This document shows positions 1 through 12,500 of a stretch of DNA of 64,000 nucleotides, in pieces; within the stretch, counting starts at the first letter, position 1, and each line of letters begins with the position of its first letter. Origin of the DNA: Sweltsa coloradensis (lineage: Eukaryota > Arthropoda > Insecta > Plecoptera > Chloroperlidae); assembly GCA_024449915.1 (NCBI GenBank), contig JAMZAV010004992.1, positions 1 to 64,000 on the forward strand, written 5' to 3'. The position numbers and the translations under genes are program-made. The notes beneath the pieces are model-generated. The model did not search any database. It was given only the letters and a program-made list of their open reading frames with translations, and was not told where the DNA came from.

Positions 1-415
1 ACAAAAGTTTTTTACCATAGAATAGCAGAGAATCCCACCCCGCTCCAGATTAGGGTCACAAATCGACTCAAAAAAAAAATTGGACTGGATGAGCAGGCTA
101 AACTATTGACAAAAAACGACACAATCATGATGGCCGATTGTGAGGAAATTTCTGGACCCAATTTTTGTTTGGTATATTTTATTAAAGGTACTCCATTCAG
201 GCAACTTTCACGGATTTTAAAGGTTTTGACAGAAGGGTGATTGCAATAGCGCGTGAGTACTCACAGTAATATTTGTACAACGCTCTGGAGAATATTTGAA
301 AGTCGCACCGGAAGCTCCCGTTGCTTGCTCCACATGCGTCGACTTGATGCATAAACATGGTGAATAGTCGTGTTTATTACGAGCAATAATTCTGTTTTTA
401 TGTTGTTCTGTATAA
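1..415. other. AT-rich stretch, no feature recognised
   Basis: No open frame, RNA gene or repeat end that I can support. The first HINE-like element begins at its right edge. Confidence 0.5.
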
Positions 416-1173
416 CTAGGAAAACGCTAAAGTCCCGCCGCGTTGATGGATGAGCTTCTTAAAGGTTTTAGTTTGCTTGGGATATCTTTACTTTTGCAAG
501 TGCTTTGTTTTGCTGCCTACGCATCGAAGGTGAATGTTGTCAAGTTTCTTTTGTTTCTTGTCAATTGGTATTATTTACCGTAAAAATCTTGTATTAAAAG
601 CTTTATTTCTATGGATTCTGGCTAAATTTTTCCACTTTTTCTTTCAAAGGGTACTACATAACCATAACCTTCACGTTTATGTATAATATGAACATTGTAT
701 CCCCACCCGTTTGGTCAGAATTGGCCCAAATGGCACGAAAATATCGCACAAAAAGTCAAAAAACGTATATGAAAAAAGCTTTATTTCTCTCGATTCTGGC
801 TAACTTTTACAACTTTTTCTTTTAGAAAGCAATACATCACCATTACCTTAATGTCCATGTGAAATATGAACGTTGTAGCCCCACCCGTTTGGTCAGAATT
901 GGCCCAAATGGCACGAAAATATCGCACTAAAAATCGAAAAAATTCGTAAAAGTACGATATTCATGAGAAATATTTCTTCGATTGTACCCAAAAATGTAGC
1001 AAGTCTAAGTTCAGAGAAAACGAAGGTCATGTCAAATTTTCATCAAGATCGCATATGCCGTTTGCCCGGTAGAGAGCGAACAAACAGACGGAAAAAAAAA
1101 AAAAAAAAAAAAACACCCGAGCTAAATTTTTGGGGGGGTCGGTGAAATTGAAGTCTTCGCTTCGCTCATCCAA
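416..1173 (-). mobile_element. HINE/Helentron-like element, copy 1 (full length)
   Basis: This is a near-complete member of the dominant repeat family of the window. Read on the minus strand it starts TTGGATGAGCGAAGCGAAG and ends at CCTAG. Just inside the 3' end it carries GCTCATCC, the inverted form of the 5' end, so the terminal repeats are asymmetric. Between GCTCATCC and CCTAG lies a short GC-rich stem sequence. It encodes no transposase. The plus-strand reading contains a small frame (ATG at 963) that recurs in other copies. Asymmetric terminal inverted repeats, a 3' hairpin and a CTAG end match the published architecture of Helentron-associated interspersed elements; assignment to that class is inference. 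Confidence 0.75.
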
Positions 1174-1664
1174 AAATTTCAGTGTTTTCAGCATTTTACA
1201 ATTCGTATTAATTTTGTAATTTAAAATTTTCTTGTACAGTGTAGTGTTGTACAAATTAAAATGTACTTACGTGCGTGAGGGCACAATATGAATGTATCGT
1301 AAAGACTCTAAATACCAATTGATACGTTTCAAGTGGTAGCTGATGCTGTTGTTCTAATTAGTTTTGAACTAGTTTTTAGTGTGCTTAACTTTCTGCGCCG
1401 CCCAAGCAACGAGGTTCATAATACATCAGCCTTGTTGGTCTGACGCTGTCCGCGGGTAGAATCGTGTCCAGCTTGATTGATCGGTGTTGCCTACTTAAAT
1501 ATACCGGTCTCTACTTGGTCATTGTTCGCTCGTCGATGGTGTCGTCGCCTACAGGATTGTCTTGGTCTGCTTTAAATTTAATACGATAAAAGAAACTAGT
1601 AGAGCAGGTAAAGGTTTTTGGACATAGCACTGCTCTTTATCAATATTTCGCTGGCATATTTCCA
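1174..1664. other. Intergenic, one short shared repeat
   Basis: No gene seen. About 45 bp at 1359-1405 (TTAGTTTTGAACTAG core) recur nearly unchanged at 48560-48605, where they follow another element of the HINE-like type. Confidence 0.4.
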
Positions 1665-2235
1665 GACTGTTCTATATCCTTTCCGTGGCATTCGGAGATA
1701 AAGGCATCTAAAAGTTCAGTATTTTTTTTCCCATTTCCCTTATCAACGATTAAAGGGTAAAAATTTAACAGAAGACACCTTTCGACATGCAGTTATGATA
1801 ACCCACTTTAAAAAGTAGAAATAATTATGCAGTTTTAATACAGGAATTTTTAAAAGGTTTTTCGCATTGGATATGGAACAATGAACAGCGGCTGGGACTG
1901 TTCAGTGAACGCGCTTTGTTCTATATCCACATTTATTTCCATTAATTTATTTCCATATTGTTCTATGTCATTCGGAGATAAATGCGTCTAAAGGCCCAGT
2001 TTTTTCTCCATGGCTCTAAGATTAGAGCCTGAAAATTTCACAGAAGACACCTTTTAACATACAGTTTGATAACCCACTTTAAAAAGAAGACAATATTATC
2101 CAGTTTTATAATACAAGAATTTAAAAAAAATCGCATTGGATATGGAACAACGAACAGCGTTTGGGACTGTTCAATGAAGACGCTGTGTTCTATCCACATT
2201 TTTATTATTACGCTCGTATACAAAACAATAGCGGG
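1665..2235. repeat. Tandem duplication, two units of about 280 bp
   Basis: Both units run from a CATTCGGAGATAAA block through ACAGAAGACACCTTT and AACCCACTTTAAAAAG to CGCATTGGATATGGAACAA and a TTCTAT...CCACATTT end. The units start near 1665 and 1960 and have diverged by point changes and small indels. No coding capacity is recognised. Confidence 0.7.
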
Positions 2236-3572
2236 AAAACATCCCGTAAATTTTAACCAAAAATTTAAATCGTGGTGTAATGTCCCTACCTTTTATGTCC
2301 ACAATGAATTCTGTTTTAGTCCCCAGATTTAAAAATTATTACTATCCTAAAAAGGGTAGGAAATTTATCCCGGGGCAGGTAGGAAAATAGATTAAAAATT
2401 TTTAAAATCCTTTTAAAAAAAATGATTTAGGCTATGCCTCCCAAACCCAACAAAAATTGGGGTTGGGAAATTTCCCCCAAAGGTTTTTTGCGTGTCTCGA
2501 TTTTTACAACAAAAAAAATTTAAATAAATCACAACACAATTTCTTAAAAAATAAGGCATTTATTACAGTAAATTGGGAAATTGTTTGATTTGTAAAGCTT
2601 TTAAATTGCCGACAAAATTTGGCAATGTTCGGTCCCTGTTGCGAGCCCCCGGACCCGCCCGAGCGCGCAGGTTGCGTCCCTTTTTCATCTTGGCTACCCC
2701 CAACAGCACACGTTTGCTAGTAAATTACATTGATTAGCCTTCTGTTCCCAAACATTTGCCTGTGGAGGAAATTTTTTTCTAGTCCCCTTGGTCTAAATAA
2801 ATCTCTATGGGTTTTTAAATAGGCAAAAATTTCTAGTGGGTCAAAATAAATTAAATACAAATTTTGCTTTTTTTTTCCCCCAAAACATGGTAGGAAAAGG
2901 TTTCTGTAGTCAAAACCCAGTAAAACTTCTAGGTCTTTTAATTGACAAGACTTTTAAAATGCTTCCAATTCTGCATTTAATGAAGTGGTGCCAAGGCGGG
3001 TTTTTAATTTAAAAAAAACATTACAACATCTTTGAAATTTTTTTTGGCCCTAGCCTTTGCCCAAAAATTGTTCTGAGTTTCTATCATAGTGAGAAAACTC
3101 AATCAATTTGAGGTATTTGCCCTACCTTTTGGGGGGGGGTTTTTTTTGGAGTGGGCCCCAAAAAAATTCCATCTAGCTGCTACCATCAAAATATGAAAAT
3201 CCTTCACATTGCACCATTTTATTGCCCCCCTTAAAACATTTGACGTCCTCACTCACTTCACACCCACTTCACAAATCACAATCTCACCTTATGCAAGCAC
3301 GGGGGTTTGAATACTTCCGGGTAGGTTGCAACGGGTATACAACCCCCGGTTTTGGGGGCGAATGAAAAAGCAACTTTTATTGGTTCGGGGGATATAAACC
3401 CCCGGGAAATTAATTATTCTAGCGTTTTGGGGTTTTAAAAGGATAGGGAACCTAGGGATCGGAGGAAGGGTGCTTTTGTGTAATTAGAAAAAAAAGGAAA
3501 CGTCAATCCCCTTTTAAAATATTTTGTTTTTTTTTGTTTTTTTTGAAAAATGTTAGAAAATTGTCATAAAAA

Positions 3573-4123
3573 TAGGAAACGCTAAAGTCCCACCGCGTTG
3601 AGGGGATGAGCTTTTTTAAGTTTTTTTTTGCTCGGAAATTTTACTTTTGAAGTGCTTTTTTTGCTCCCTACGCTTGGGGTGTTTTGTTTTAAAGTTTCTA
3701 TTGTTTCTTTTTCAAATTGGGATTTTTACCGTACAAACTTACATAAAAAGCTTTATTTCTATGGGTTTAGCTAACTTTTCCAACCGTTTTTTTCAAAAGG
3801 GACTACAACCCCTAACCTTATGTCCTGTAAATTTTGAAGTTTTTCCCCCCGTCGTTTGGTCCGAATGGCCCAAAAAGGAACGAAATCGCAAAAAAATCGG
3901 AAAAATCGAAAGTACATATTTAGAGAAATTTTCTTTTATTGTACCCAAAAAAAGTTGCAAGTCTAAATGCAGAGATTTTGAAGGTCCCGTCAAATTTTCA
4001 TGATTTTCGCATATGCCCCTTTCCCGATAGAGAGCAAAAAAAAAAAAAAAATCACCCCTAATTTTTTGGGGGGGGGCGTAAATTTAAGTCTTCGCTTCAC
4101 TCGCTTCGGCTACGCTCATCCAA
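3573..4123 (-). mobile_element. HINE/Helentron-like element, copy 2 (in poor sequence)
   Basis: Starts AGGAAACGCTAAAGTCCCAC and ends CTCATCCAA, the same order as copy 1. Homopolymer runs are inflated and internal segments shortened, as expected from the low-quality block it lies in. Confidence 0.65.
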
Positions 4124-4297
4124 CAAGCTGGGAAAGCCTAACTCGATTTTTTCCAAAAAAATTGGATTTAGACCCTATGGAAATTTTACCCCAAAAAAAA
4201 CAAAAACTTTCCCCACCCGGGGGTTGAACCTGGTTTCACACATTCCGGGAATAAGGGCGCCTTTTTAACAAGACTAAGAACGCATTATGTTTTTAGA

Positions 4298-4516
4298 CGG
4301 TGAGCGAGTAGTGTTGAGTACCCGGGGCTGTGCATTTAAATTTAAAAATTATTATTAAGGTATTTAAAAATAGTTTTTGAGTTTTGTGGGTATAAGAGGG
4401 GCGTCAACTGTATGGCATAATGCGCCACACCCGCCTATGCTAGGCTAGGGGTCTTTGGGAGGGGGGAAAAAGGGAAAAATAACCGGGTACAACACAAGCT
4501 CACTCGATCACTCGTT
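4298..4516. repeat. Probable degraded relative of the 20202-20379 MITE
   Basis: The left part reads GAGTAGTGTTGAGTACCCGG and the right part CCGGGTACAACACAAGCTCA, the two facing arms of the palindromic element at 20202-20379. It lies in the low-quality block, so its ends cannot be fixed. Confidence 0.4.
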
Positions 4517-4849
4517 AAAAATTACTTTGGGTTTTTCCCTTAAATTATCGGTAAAATTTTTGTGTGTAATGAAACAGGTCAAGTTTTTAAATTTCATGTA
4601 AAACTCTATTTTCTTTGCAAGAAACACCCGTTAAAATTTCTAAAAAACTCTGTAGTCGCGTAAGTTGAAACGCGTGCAAAATTTTTGGGCTGTTTTCTGT
4701 GTTTAAAATGCCGGTATCTAGTTGAACCCTGTTTGTTGTCGGAGGCGTCGTTGCCCTTGACGACCTCCCCGATGACGACGTCAATAACAACACAAACAAT
4801 GATAAAGTCAATGATGACCACGACGTGAGAACGACCCCCTTCCTCCCCC

Positions 4850-4935
4850 TTGCCTGTGGCTGGTTCTGACCAGCATGGACCTTTGAAGGAACAGCTTAAG
4901 AAGCGCAATCTGACCTTACGGTTGACGCGCCTTTA
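4850..4935. repeat. Dispersed repeat shared with 35945-36075 and 36550-36635
   Basis: The blocks CCTGTGGCT...CTGACCAGCATGGACC and TTACGGTTGACGCGCC are shared with the two sites near 36 kb. No coding function is recognised. An apparently hydrophobic minus-strand frame overlapping its left side is not supported (see rejected items). Confidence 0.5.
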
Positions 4936-5671
4936 TTCAAACAAATTAAAATATTCGGAGGCATCTGCATGGACATTGTTGGATTGGGCTGCCTAAAATT
5001 AAATAGAAAATAGACAGTATCCACAAGCGTTTATTGGCATAAAATAACACTCTGTACAGAGAATTGAATTTGATAACATGAATGAACACGAAGGCCTACT
5101 TTGACATAACTTTATTTGATATATTTAGTTTGTGAATGTTCATATTCTGTTTATTTGAATTCACTTTAAGAACAACTTGTCCGAGTTCTTGACCTCGGAC
5201 GTTGTGCATTATCCATCCTTGAAGGACGCGACGTTCATGTGGAATCCAGGTACGTTGTGCTCACTACAGCTGAGTCCGTGAAGTAAACTCAACAAGCAAC
5301 GAGACCCTCTGTTGTGTTCAAGTGAGTGGCCTCTTTCTTCACCCTGTATGAACACACACACAGGATCACAGCACAATTGATTTATTTCGGAATTCCGGCA
5401 GAAATATTTATTTTTGTACGTAGTATGTCGAGTCAAATATTGCACCACGAAATGGATTTGTTTTATTACAAATATAACCCAATTGTTATCGAACGTCAAT
5501 ATTCTTCATCTCGTATTCAAGACATGTTTAGACTATTCGGTGAATTTAATATAAAATAACTTGCAGAAAAATAGTGGATTTTCAAAATCATTAACATAAT
5601 TTTAATTTGGCTCCAGAGCAGTAGTAAGCAAGAGCTAGGATATTAATATTATTGAGAATTTATATGCATGA
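4936..5671. other. Intergenic, nothing recognised
   Basis: Only short unconvincing frames are open on either strand. No repeat ends or RNA gene were seen. Confidence 0.4.
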
Positions 5672-6248
5672 TTGGATGAGCGAAGCGAAGACTTCAATTT
5701 CACTTCATGTTTTTTTTTTTTTTTTTTACTTACGTTACCCCAAGAAAAATAGCTCGGGTGTTTTGTTTTTTGTTAGTTTTTTTGTCTGTTTGTTCGCTCT
5801 CTACCGGGCAAACGGCATTAGCGATCTTGATGAAAATTGGAGGTGACCTTAGTTATCTCTGAACTTGGAGCTGTATTGTTTTTGGGAACAATCGAAGAAA
5901 TATTTCTCATGAATATCGTACTTTTACGATTTTTTCGATTTTTTGTGCGATATTTTCGTGACATTTGGGCCGATTCTGTCCAAACGGGTGGTGCTACAAC
6001 GTTCATACTTTACATGCACATTGAGGTCAGGGTTAAGTATTGCATTATGAAAGAAACAGTTTAAAAAGTTAGCCAGAATCCATAGAATAAAGGTTTAATT
6101 TGAGTTTTTTTTAGGTCAATAGAAACTTGACAACAATCACCTACAATGCATTCAAAAAGCACTTGCAAAGGAAAAGTGGTCCTACGCAAACTAAAAACTA
6201 AGAAAAAAGCTCATCCATCAACGCGGCGGGACTTAAGCGTTTTCCTAG
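5672..6248 (+). mobile_element. HINE/Helentron-like element, copy 3
   Basis: Forward copy. It begins TTGGATGAGCGAAGCGAAGA, has the poly-T tract after AGCTCGGGTG, and the conserved GGGCCGATTCTG and TTAGCCAGAATCCATAG blocks. It ends GCTCATCCATCAACGCGGCG...TTTTCCTAG. It lies about 200 bp downstream of the last Ig exon on the minus-strand gene. Confidence 0.75.
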
Positions 6249-6446
6249 TATACGTTAAATTAAGCAAATCGCAATATTGTTACAACTTGAATGTTGGAAA
6301 GGTTATGGGGATGGGGCAATAACTCCCTCCCCACTTTTTCCTGTGACCACCCCTACCATTACTTGAGAGTTTCATGCACCCAGTCACATCGAACACCCAC
6401 AGGGCCAGAACAAATGACCAAGCCTTCATGTTCGAGCTATCCTCAC

Positions 6447-8523
6447 CTGTCCCCGATATCAACTGTCTCGCCTCCAGGGGTTTGTCTAAGGTCGCGTGGG
6501 TCACCAAGCACCTCAACATCTTGCCTCCAGCTCTCTTCGGCTGGAGTGTGAGAGTCCCCTTATGAAAAAGAACTACCGAAAAACTACAAAAAAACTACTA
6601 AAAATAACTATACTTCCTATAACTACTGGCAAAAACTACGGGATATTACTACGGAAAATAACTACTAGCTATAACTACTGGCAATAACTATTGGCAATAA
6701 CTACGGGATATTACTACTGAAAATAACTACTAGCTATAACTACTGGCAATAACTACGGAAAATAACTACTAGCTTTAACTACTGAACATTATTTAAAATT
6801 ACTAGTATATTAGCAATACTACGGGCTTAAACTATGGGATGCAGAGTAAGAATAGAGGACCATGCACTGAGGCTAGGTATAGCTAATCTACAACTAAAGA
6901 CAAGGGTGTGCGGCGAAATGTTCTACATTCAGACATGCGTGCATTGTAACACACCCAGAGGTTTGTGATTTCTCTACAGATCTAGAGTATTTAAATTCTA
7001 CCTTAGTGTGGAAACTGCTTCTGGCTCGTGCGAATATACTACCTTAGTATGGAAACTGCTTCTGGCTTGCGCTCATGCGAATATACTACCTTAGTGTTGG
7101 AACTGCTTCTGGCTCGAGCTCGTACTAATATATTATACCTTAAAATGGAATCTGCTTCTTGCTTAGGTGCTTGCGAATATAATACCTTTGTATGTAATCT
7201 GCAACTTCGTCTGGTTCGGGTGCGGGCGCATGTCTTATCTTGAGTTTGAAGACTGTGTGGTAGATATATGTGGGGTTGTATTATCGCATGCGTTTGTATT
7301 GCCCTTATTTTTACCGGCATAGACCATACCATCTTGACAACGCATCTGCGACTAAGTAACGGACCGGTCTGGTCATTCAAAATGCAAACGGGTTTCCCCC
7401 ACCCCATTCTTGTCTAGTCCATAGAAAAACATCCTCCCTCAACCGCCAGGTCAGACAAAGACAGGTGCCTCGTCTCTCTCTCTCTCTCTCCCTCTCTCTC
7501 TCTCTCTCTCACGCAGCATATATCGACATTATTTCATCATACCTGTTCACGGCAAAATTAAAATTAGATTTCCATCGCAGTGATAAACAGTTTCAAGTTC
7601 TAAATACATATGTAATTTCACAATTTTAGCGTTTTGCAACAACAATTGCTTCCGCGCCCCCAAAGCATTCGTCTGCATGTGGCCTCTCATCTACACATTC
7701 CTTTCTTTTCCAAAAACTTCGTGTATATACTACCAAAATAAAATAATATTTAATTACGAATTATAGAAATGCCGTAGCTATTTGTAAAACACACAAAGTT
7801 TATATTGCTGCTTACAATAAGTTCGAATTGTTAATAAATATTCTTACACCAAAAAACTTTTATAGTTCTATTAAAAACTTTAATGTATTCGGAGTAGAAA
7901 AAAAATATATAAATTAATTTTTAATATCGCTAAATTCGTCAAAGTTATTCGAAAAAAGCAACGAATATAATGCAGATATTTTCAAAACGCAAATTTTCTA
8001 AGTTATTATAAAAAACTTTAAAATGTTCGAAGTTATTTTTAAAATATATCATTTCCTGCATTTGTTTGAGGAAAACTACAAAGTAATCGAAGAAAAAATA
8101 GAAATTAAATTAATAGCTTGTAGTTTTTAGAAACAACTACGAACTAATGGAAGTTAGTTAGAAAACTACCGAATAATTGTAGTTAATTAGAAAAACTACC
8201 AAATAATTGAAGTAAATTTAGAAAAACTACCAAATAATGGTAGTTATTTAAGAAAAACTACGAAAATGATGTAGTTATTTTAAAAAACTACGCATTTTCG
8301 TAGTTCTTTTTCATAAGGGTCTGCCTGAAGGTCCCCGTCATCCAGGGCCACCTCCACTCGTCGTCAGGGCCGACTTGGTTCTCGTCGTAGTCGCCCCGGT
8401 AGATGACGTCTTCACCCAGGAACCAGGTTATGTTGGCGCCTGGCCGAACGTTCTTCACCTCACAGGTGGCCGAGAGTTCAAACAAGGTGTGTGTTACGTT
8501 CATAGTCGGTGCAGTGGGACGAC
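6447..8523 (-). CDS. Ig3A cassette exon, split by a transposon
   Basis: This is the third Ig-like domain of array copy A. The 5' half is 8523-8320 (acceptor TTGCTTCAG) and the 3' half 6556-6447 (donor GTGAGG). Without the 1763-bp insert and one TC duplicate the exon is 312 nt, 104 codons, open throughout, phase 1 at both ends. The domain has the C2-like pattern: a B-strand Cys (ATCEV), a Trp (ITW), the block DEWRWPWMTG and an F-strand Cys (MLRCLV). It closely resembles the intact Ig3B at 30575-30883. As it stands, translation would run from the 5' half into transposon sequence. Because the cassette is symmetric, skipping it would keep the frame. Ligand and cell location are unknown. Confidence 0.8.
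6557..8319. mobile_element. 1763-bp non-autonomous DNA transposon in Ig3A
   Basis: The ends are inverted: CCCTTATGAAAAAGAACTAC on the left and its complement on the right. The flanks carry a 2-bp duplication, TC (6555-6556 and 8320-8321). Removing the insert and one TC restores GAGAGTCTGC, the sequence of the intact paralogous exon near 30684. Both arms are filled with degenerate AACTAC/GTAGTT units (6570-6790 and 8060-8319). The middle holds about five imperfect units of about 55 bp (6990-7215) and a (TC)n run at 7465-7511. No transposase is encoded. The superfamily is not recognised; a 2-bp duplication argues against hAT, piggyBac and Harbinger. Confidence 0.85.
6990..7215. repeat. Imperfect tandem repeats inside the Ig3A transposon
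   Basis: About five units carry the core CTACCTTAGTATGGAAACTG followed by CTTCTGGCTCG and a GCGAATATA spacer. Unit length varies around 55 bp. They lie in the centre of the 1763-bp element. Confidence 0.65.
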
Positions 8524-8614
8524 CTGAAGCAAGGCAGAAGAAAATACAGGCGTACTGACCTTACTAAGCTTGCGTATATTATTGTTTTTACAAACGCTAC
8601 TCTACTCTGTGGGC

Positions 8615-9530
8615 ACAAAGCCTTCATCATAGTCTAGAAGATGAGAAGCTTATAAGCATTGAAAATCGGATTCCGCTAAACATTTTAAGTACAATATGGA
8701 TCCATACATCAAAAGACGCGTCTTGACATCAGGAACAAGAATAATGACGTTTCCGCCGTCGCAAATCGTGCGGGTAGCGTGGGCGAGGTCAAAGGTCACG
8801 CGCGGTTTACTCATCTATTTTCATAGTATCACATGCGAATTACGCCAAATGTTCTTCGCACGATACAAAGATGGGTATTAAAAGACGCGTATTGACACCA
8901 GAGACAAGAATAATTACGTTTCCAAAGTAAAAAGTTATGTTGTTGGTGGTGGTCGGAGGTCAAAGGTCACGCGCGTTGCGTTATACTATTTTGTTAATAT
9001 CACGTGTGAACTACACTAAATATTATAAGCACAATATGGAGACGGATATCAAAAGACGCGTCTTGACACCAAGAACAATAATAGTGACATTGCCGACGCA
9101 TAACGCCGTGTGGGTGGTTGTGGGCGGAGGTCAAAGGTCAGCGAGTTACACACTCCACTATTTTGCTAATGTATCTATAACAATATTTATGAGATTCATG
9201 CTTAATATTTTAAGAACGATATGGAGACATATATCAAATGACGCGTCTTGAAATCAGGAACAAGAATAGTGACGTTTTCGTAGTCTCAGATCATACGGGT
9301 AGTGGTGGGTGAGGTCCAAGATCACGCGCGGTGTATTATTTTATCTGTGAACTACACTAAATATTTTAAGCACAATATAGAGACAGATATATCAAAAGTC
9401 GCGTCTTGACGCGAGAAACAAGAATAGTGACGTTTCCGCAGTCACATGCGGTTAGTGGTGGGCGAGGTCAAAGATCACGCATGGTGCACTCCACCAATTT
9501 GCTATTATCTTAATCTTCCTCACTATTCCT
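8615..9530. repeat. Left inverted arm of Element I (five tandem units)
   Basis: Each unit runs from a MluI-centred block (AAAAGACGCGTCTTGACA in the best units), through ACAAGAATA.TGACGTTTCC, to a GAGGTCAAAGGTCACGCGCG block, and on to an AT-rich TGAACTACACTAAAT spacer. Three units hold a perfect AGGTCAAAGGTCA (8786, 8958, 9128). Two have decayed versions (9312, 9465). Confidence 0.85.
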
Positions 9531-12500
9531 GTTACAGACATCTAGTTTTCACGGCTATTTTAAACAGTACTTCGTTATCACAATGCATAATATGTAACAT
9601 TTTGGTAAGTAGTTGGTATTTGGATCATCCCTTTAAATTTCAAGTTGCACTATTGTTCACATGTTTACATTATTACCTACAGTTAAACGGCTGGGTCACT
9701 AATAACATTTAACCATTATTATCTATTAATATGGGCTGATTCTAGTATAAGTTAAGTTTAGAATTAGCAGAATTATTACACTATTGTGGTATTATTAGTA
9801 TTGTAGTTACAAGATTGAAATACTTCTTAAGAAGGAATAGGACATTGAAGCGACGCCAACTTCTCAGATGAGACCGCGAAAAATCTCGCATCCGGGGGAG
9901 AGCGGGGGGTGTTGAAGTTCCCTCAGCTAGGCGGGGAAATGAGTCGAGTTGTGATAGTCTGGAGGTGGGGGACTAGCAATAACTCAACGCCTCGCTGCGA
10001 CGCTGGTATGACCTTGTCGCTAGGCGGTACGCGGTAGTGCGAAGTGGTGAGACTGAGATCATATTTTTCGTCATCACTGGAACTATTGACGAACGTTGCG
10101 TTCACAGGAGGTTTATTCAGAATATTGTGTTGTTTGTTGTTGGATAGACGTTGTTGATATAGTTAGTTTTTTATGGGCAATCAAAATTAAATATGACTAC
10201 TTTTTTCAAAACAAAAGGTTATTAATTAATTAATTTATTTCACTTATTGTGGCACAATCTCCGTGAAGTAACTAGTTTGTCGAATACACAATTGCATAGT
10301 CATTTGTAGACTTACCTAACAATACCATAGAAAAAAGTGTTGATATCGTAAATCGGTGTTACGGGTGGTGACGCCAGGTTTTCTAAATTCCGAGGGGTGC
10401 TGAAATATTTCACAAACCTTTTGAAGACTGCCCGTGCCCGTCAGGTATTTTCTAAAACGTTTTTGCTGCATTGTTTTGTGTGTACTGTATTATATCAGTA
10501 GTAATGAAATTAGCCTGTGTAATTAATTTTCAAGATTTCCATGACCACATAATTGTATCACGAAAACTATCTAGGACCTAGGTATCTAGGGGGAAGCGTG
10601 TTCGTTTAAAAAAAAAACAGGGCATGCTTGAAAGCTATGGTTGTTACTGCCCCTTTTCGCCGAAGGCGAGAAAATTAACTAATTTACAACTTTAGATGGC
10701 CTAACTAGTAAAAGAATCGAAAATGGCACAATAGGTAATGGTAATTATTGGCTGCGCAATCAAAACAGGAATCTTATGGGGGAGTGGAGGATGACAATCG
10801 CCACACCGCACTGCCCCCACTGTATCCGTTTCTGATGTAGTTGAATCAATTTAGTTTCTCTACAATTGAAAAATATAATATATTAAAAATTAAAAATTTA
10901 AATTTCCGTTTCTGTTCAAGCATGCACAGGAAATGTCTACTAGTATATTTTATGGTTGTAGATTTGTTATTCTCAAAACAAGAAAATGCCACAGGAAAAT
11001 TTCAACAACTGAGTCACAATCCGAATTATCCGATTTATCACCAGACTTGCAAGATTTACCAAAATAACTCTAATCTCTAAACTAACTAGTCTGTGAACGT
11101 GTTTGTAAATGTAGATAGCCTCAAAACTTTGTTATTGTATAGACGATTTTTTTTAATTCAGAATATTTGGAGGGGTTCTTCAGGCCCTGAGCACCCACGA
11201 AGTCGGCTCCCCTGGACATCATGGGGAGAGGAGGATAAATAAAACGCTAACAAATTTTAAATGTCGATGATTATTTAATTATTTATCAATCTCTTGATCA
11301 CGCGCGTAGGAACGTGTTAAAGTTGGAGGGGGGGGGGGGGGGATTTATTAGAAGAATTTTGTGGGCGGCAGCTGGGGTTCGGAGCAAAGCCACTAGAGTT
11401 ATATCGTCATGTTTTAACTGCACTCGACTCTGTAAAACGATTTTTTACAGCAACTATCTGCGATTTTAAAAACTAAAAAAAAGAACGTGAAGTGGTCCAT
11501 TTTAGTAATTTCAACCTGATTTTGTATGTAACGACGAACCATTTCAGGCAAACATATTTGTTTAACCAAGGTGACTGTCGAATTTTATGTGTATGTGCAT
11601 ATTTACTTTGAAATTCTGGGATTAATATTTATCTCACGTTAGTTTTGCGGTTTGCCCCTCCTCTCCCTAACTTGGGAGGGTGCATTAACCCCCCCTGCTC
11701 CATCCCCCGGTTCCTACGCCACTGCTGTTGATGATTCAAGTTGTACATTAAACATTTTAATGCATTGATACATGAAAATTAATGAAAATAATATTTCACA
11801 TATTTGATTGATTATTAGTGTATATAGTACAAGCAAAAGAAGAGTATAACAGTATCCATGGTACACACTTACACACACAGTTGTTTACTGTGCCATACAA
11901 AAACAGTGTGTTGAAATTATAATCATACATAGGTGATGTTAAAACATTGGAGTGGAGGGAATAAAATACTCCCAAAGTTGATCAGATATTACATTAGCCT
12001 TCTGTTATTGCTTCAAAGTTTTATTTTAATGATACGTACGCGTACATTAGTTAAAAGTACACTGTATTCTTAAAATTAAGTAATAACTGATTCGAATAAC
12101 GATTATGCGTATATTATATCATATACCTATGAAACATGTTTACTACAAATAAAAATATATTATCCAAGCATTTTACAGAATCATCAGCCCCTATCCACTA
12201 ATACAAAATGACTCGCGCTAGCGTCTAGAAGGAATGTAATGCGTACAACTACAAGTAAGTAGTAACATACTGTCGATAAGATACTGATATTATCTCCGAA
12301 CCGAAATTACTAAACCGAATTAGTTGTAGTATGTTATATTTGATCCGTACGTAATGAGCGGTTTACGTTTCATATACCTTTTGTCTTCAAATCGCGCTTT
12401 CTTTGCTTCAGTTAGTGTAGGATACACACGGTAGACTTCATTTGAATGCGCGGTAGCATTGATATAGGCAATTGTCGTTCAAAATTTATTTATTAGCTTA

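Larger units (their letters stand above)
2320..4700. other. Low-quality sequence block (homopolymer smearing)
   Basis: From about 2320 the text changes character: runs such as GGGGGGGG, CCCCC and AAAAAAA become frequent and isolated bases are missing. A HINE-like copy inside it (3573-4123) carries the same artefact relative to clean copies. The surrounding sequence is normal. I read this as consensus error rather than biology. No gene call in it can be trusted. Confidence 0.6.

Noticed and set aside
4606..4908. Minus-strand frame with a hydrophobic stretch (VVIIDFIIVCVVIDVVIG), a possible membrane anchor for the Ig gene
   Set aside because: No acceptor of the right phase, Asp residues within the hydrophobic run, and the upstream part is the dispersed repeat also found near 36 kb.
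8696..9251. Plus-strand frames of 61 and 104 codons with repeats
   Set aside because: Translation of the 180-bp arm units; unit lengths vary and are not multiples of three, so no coding constraint is evident.
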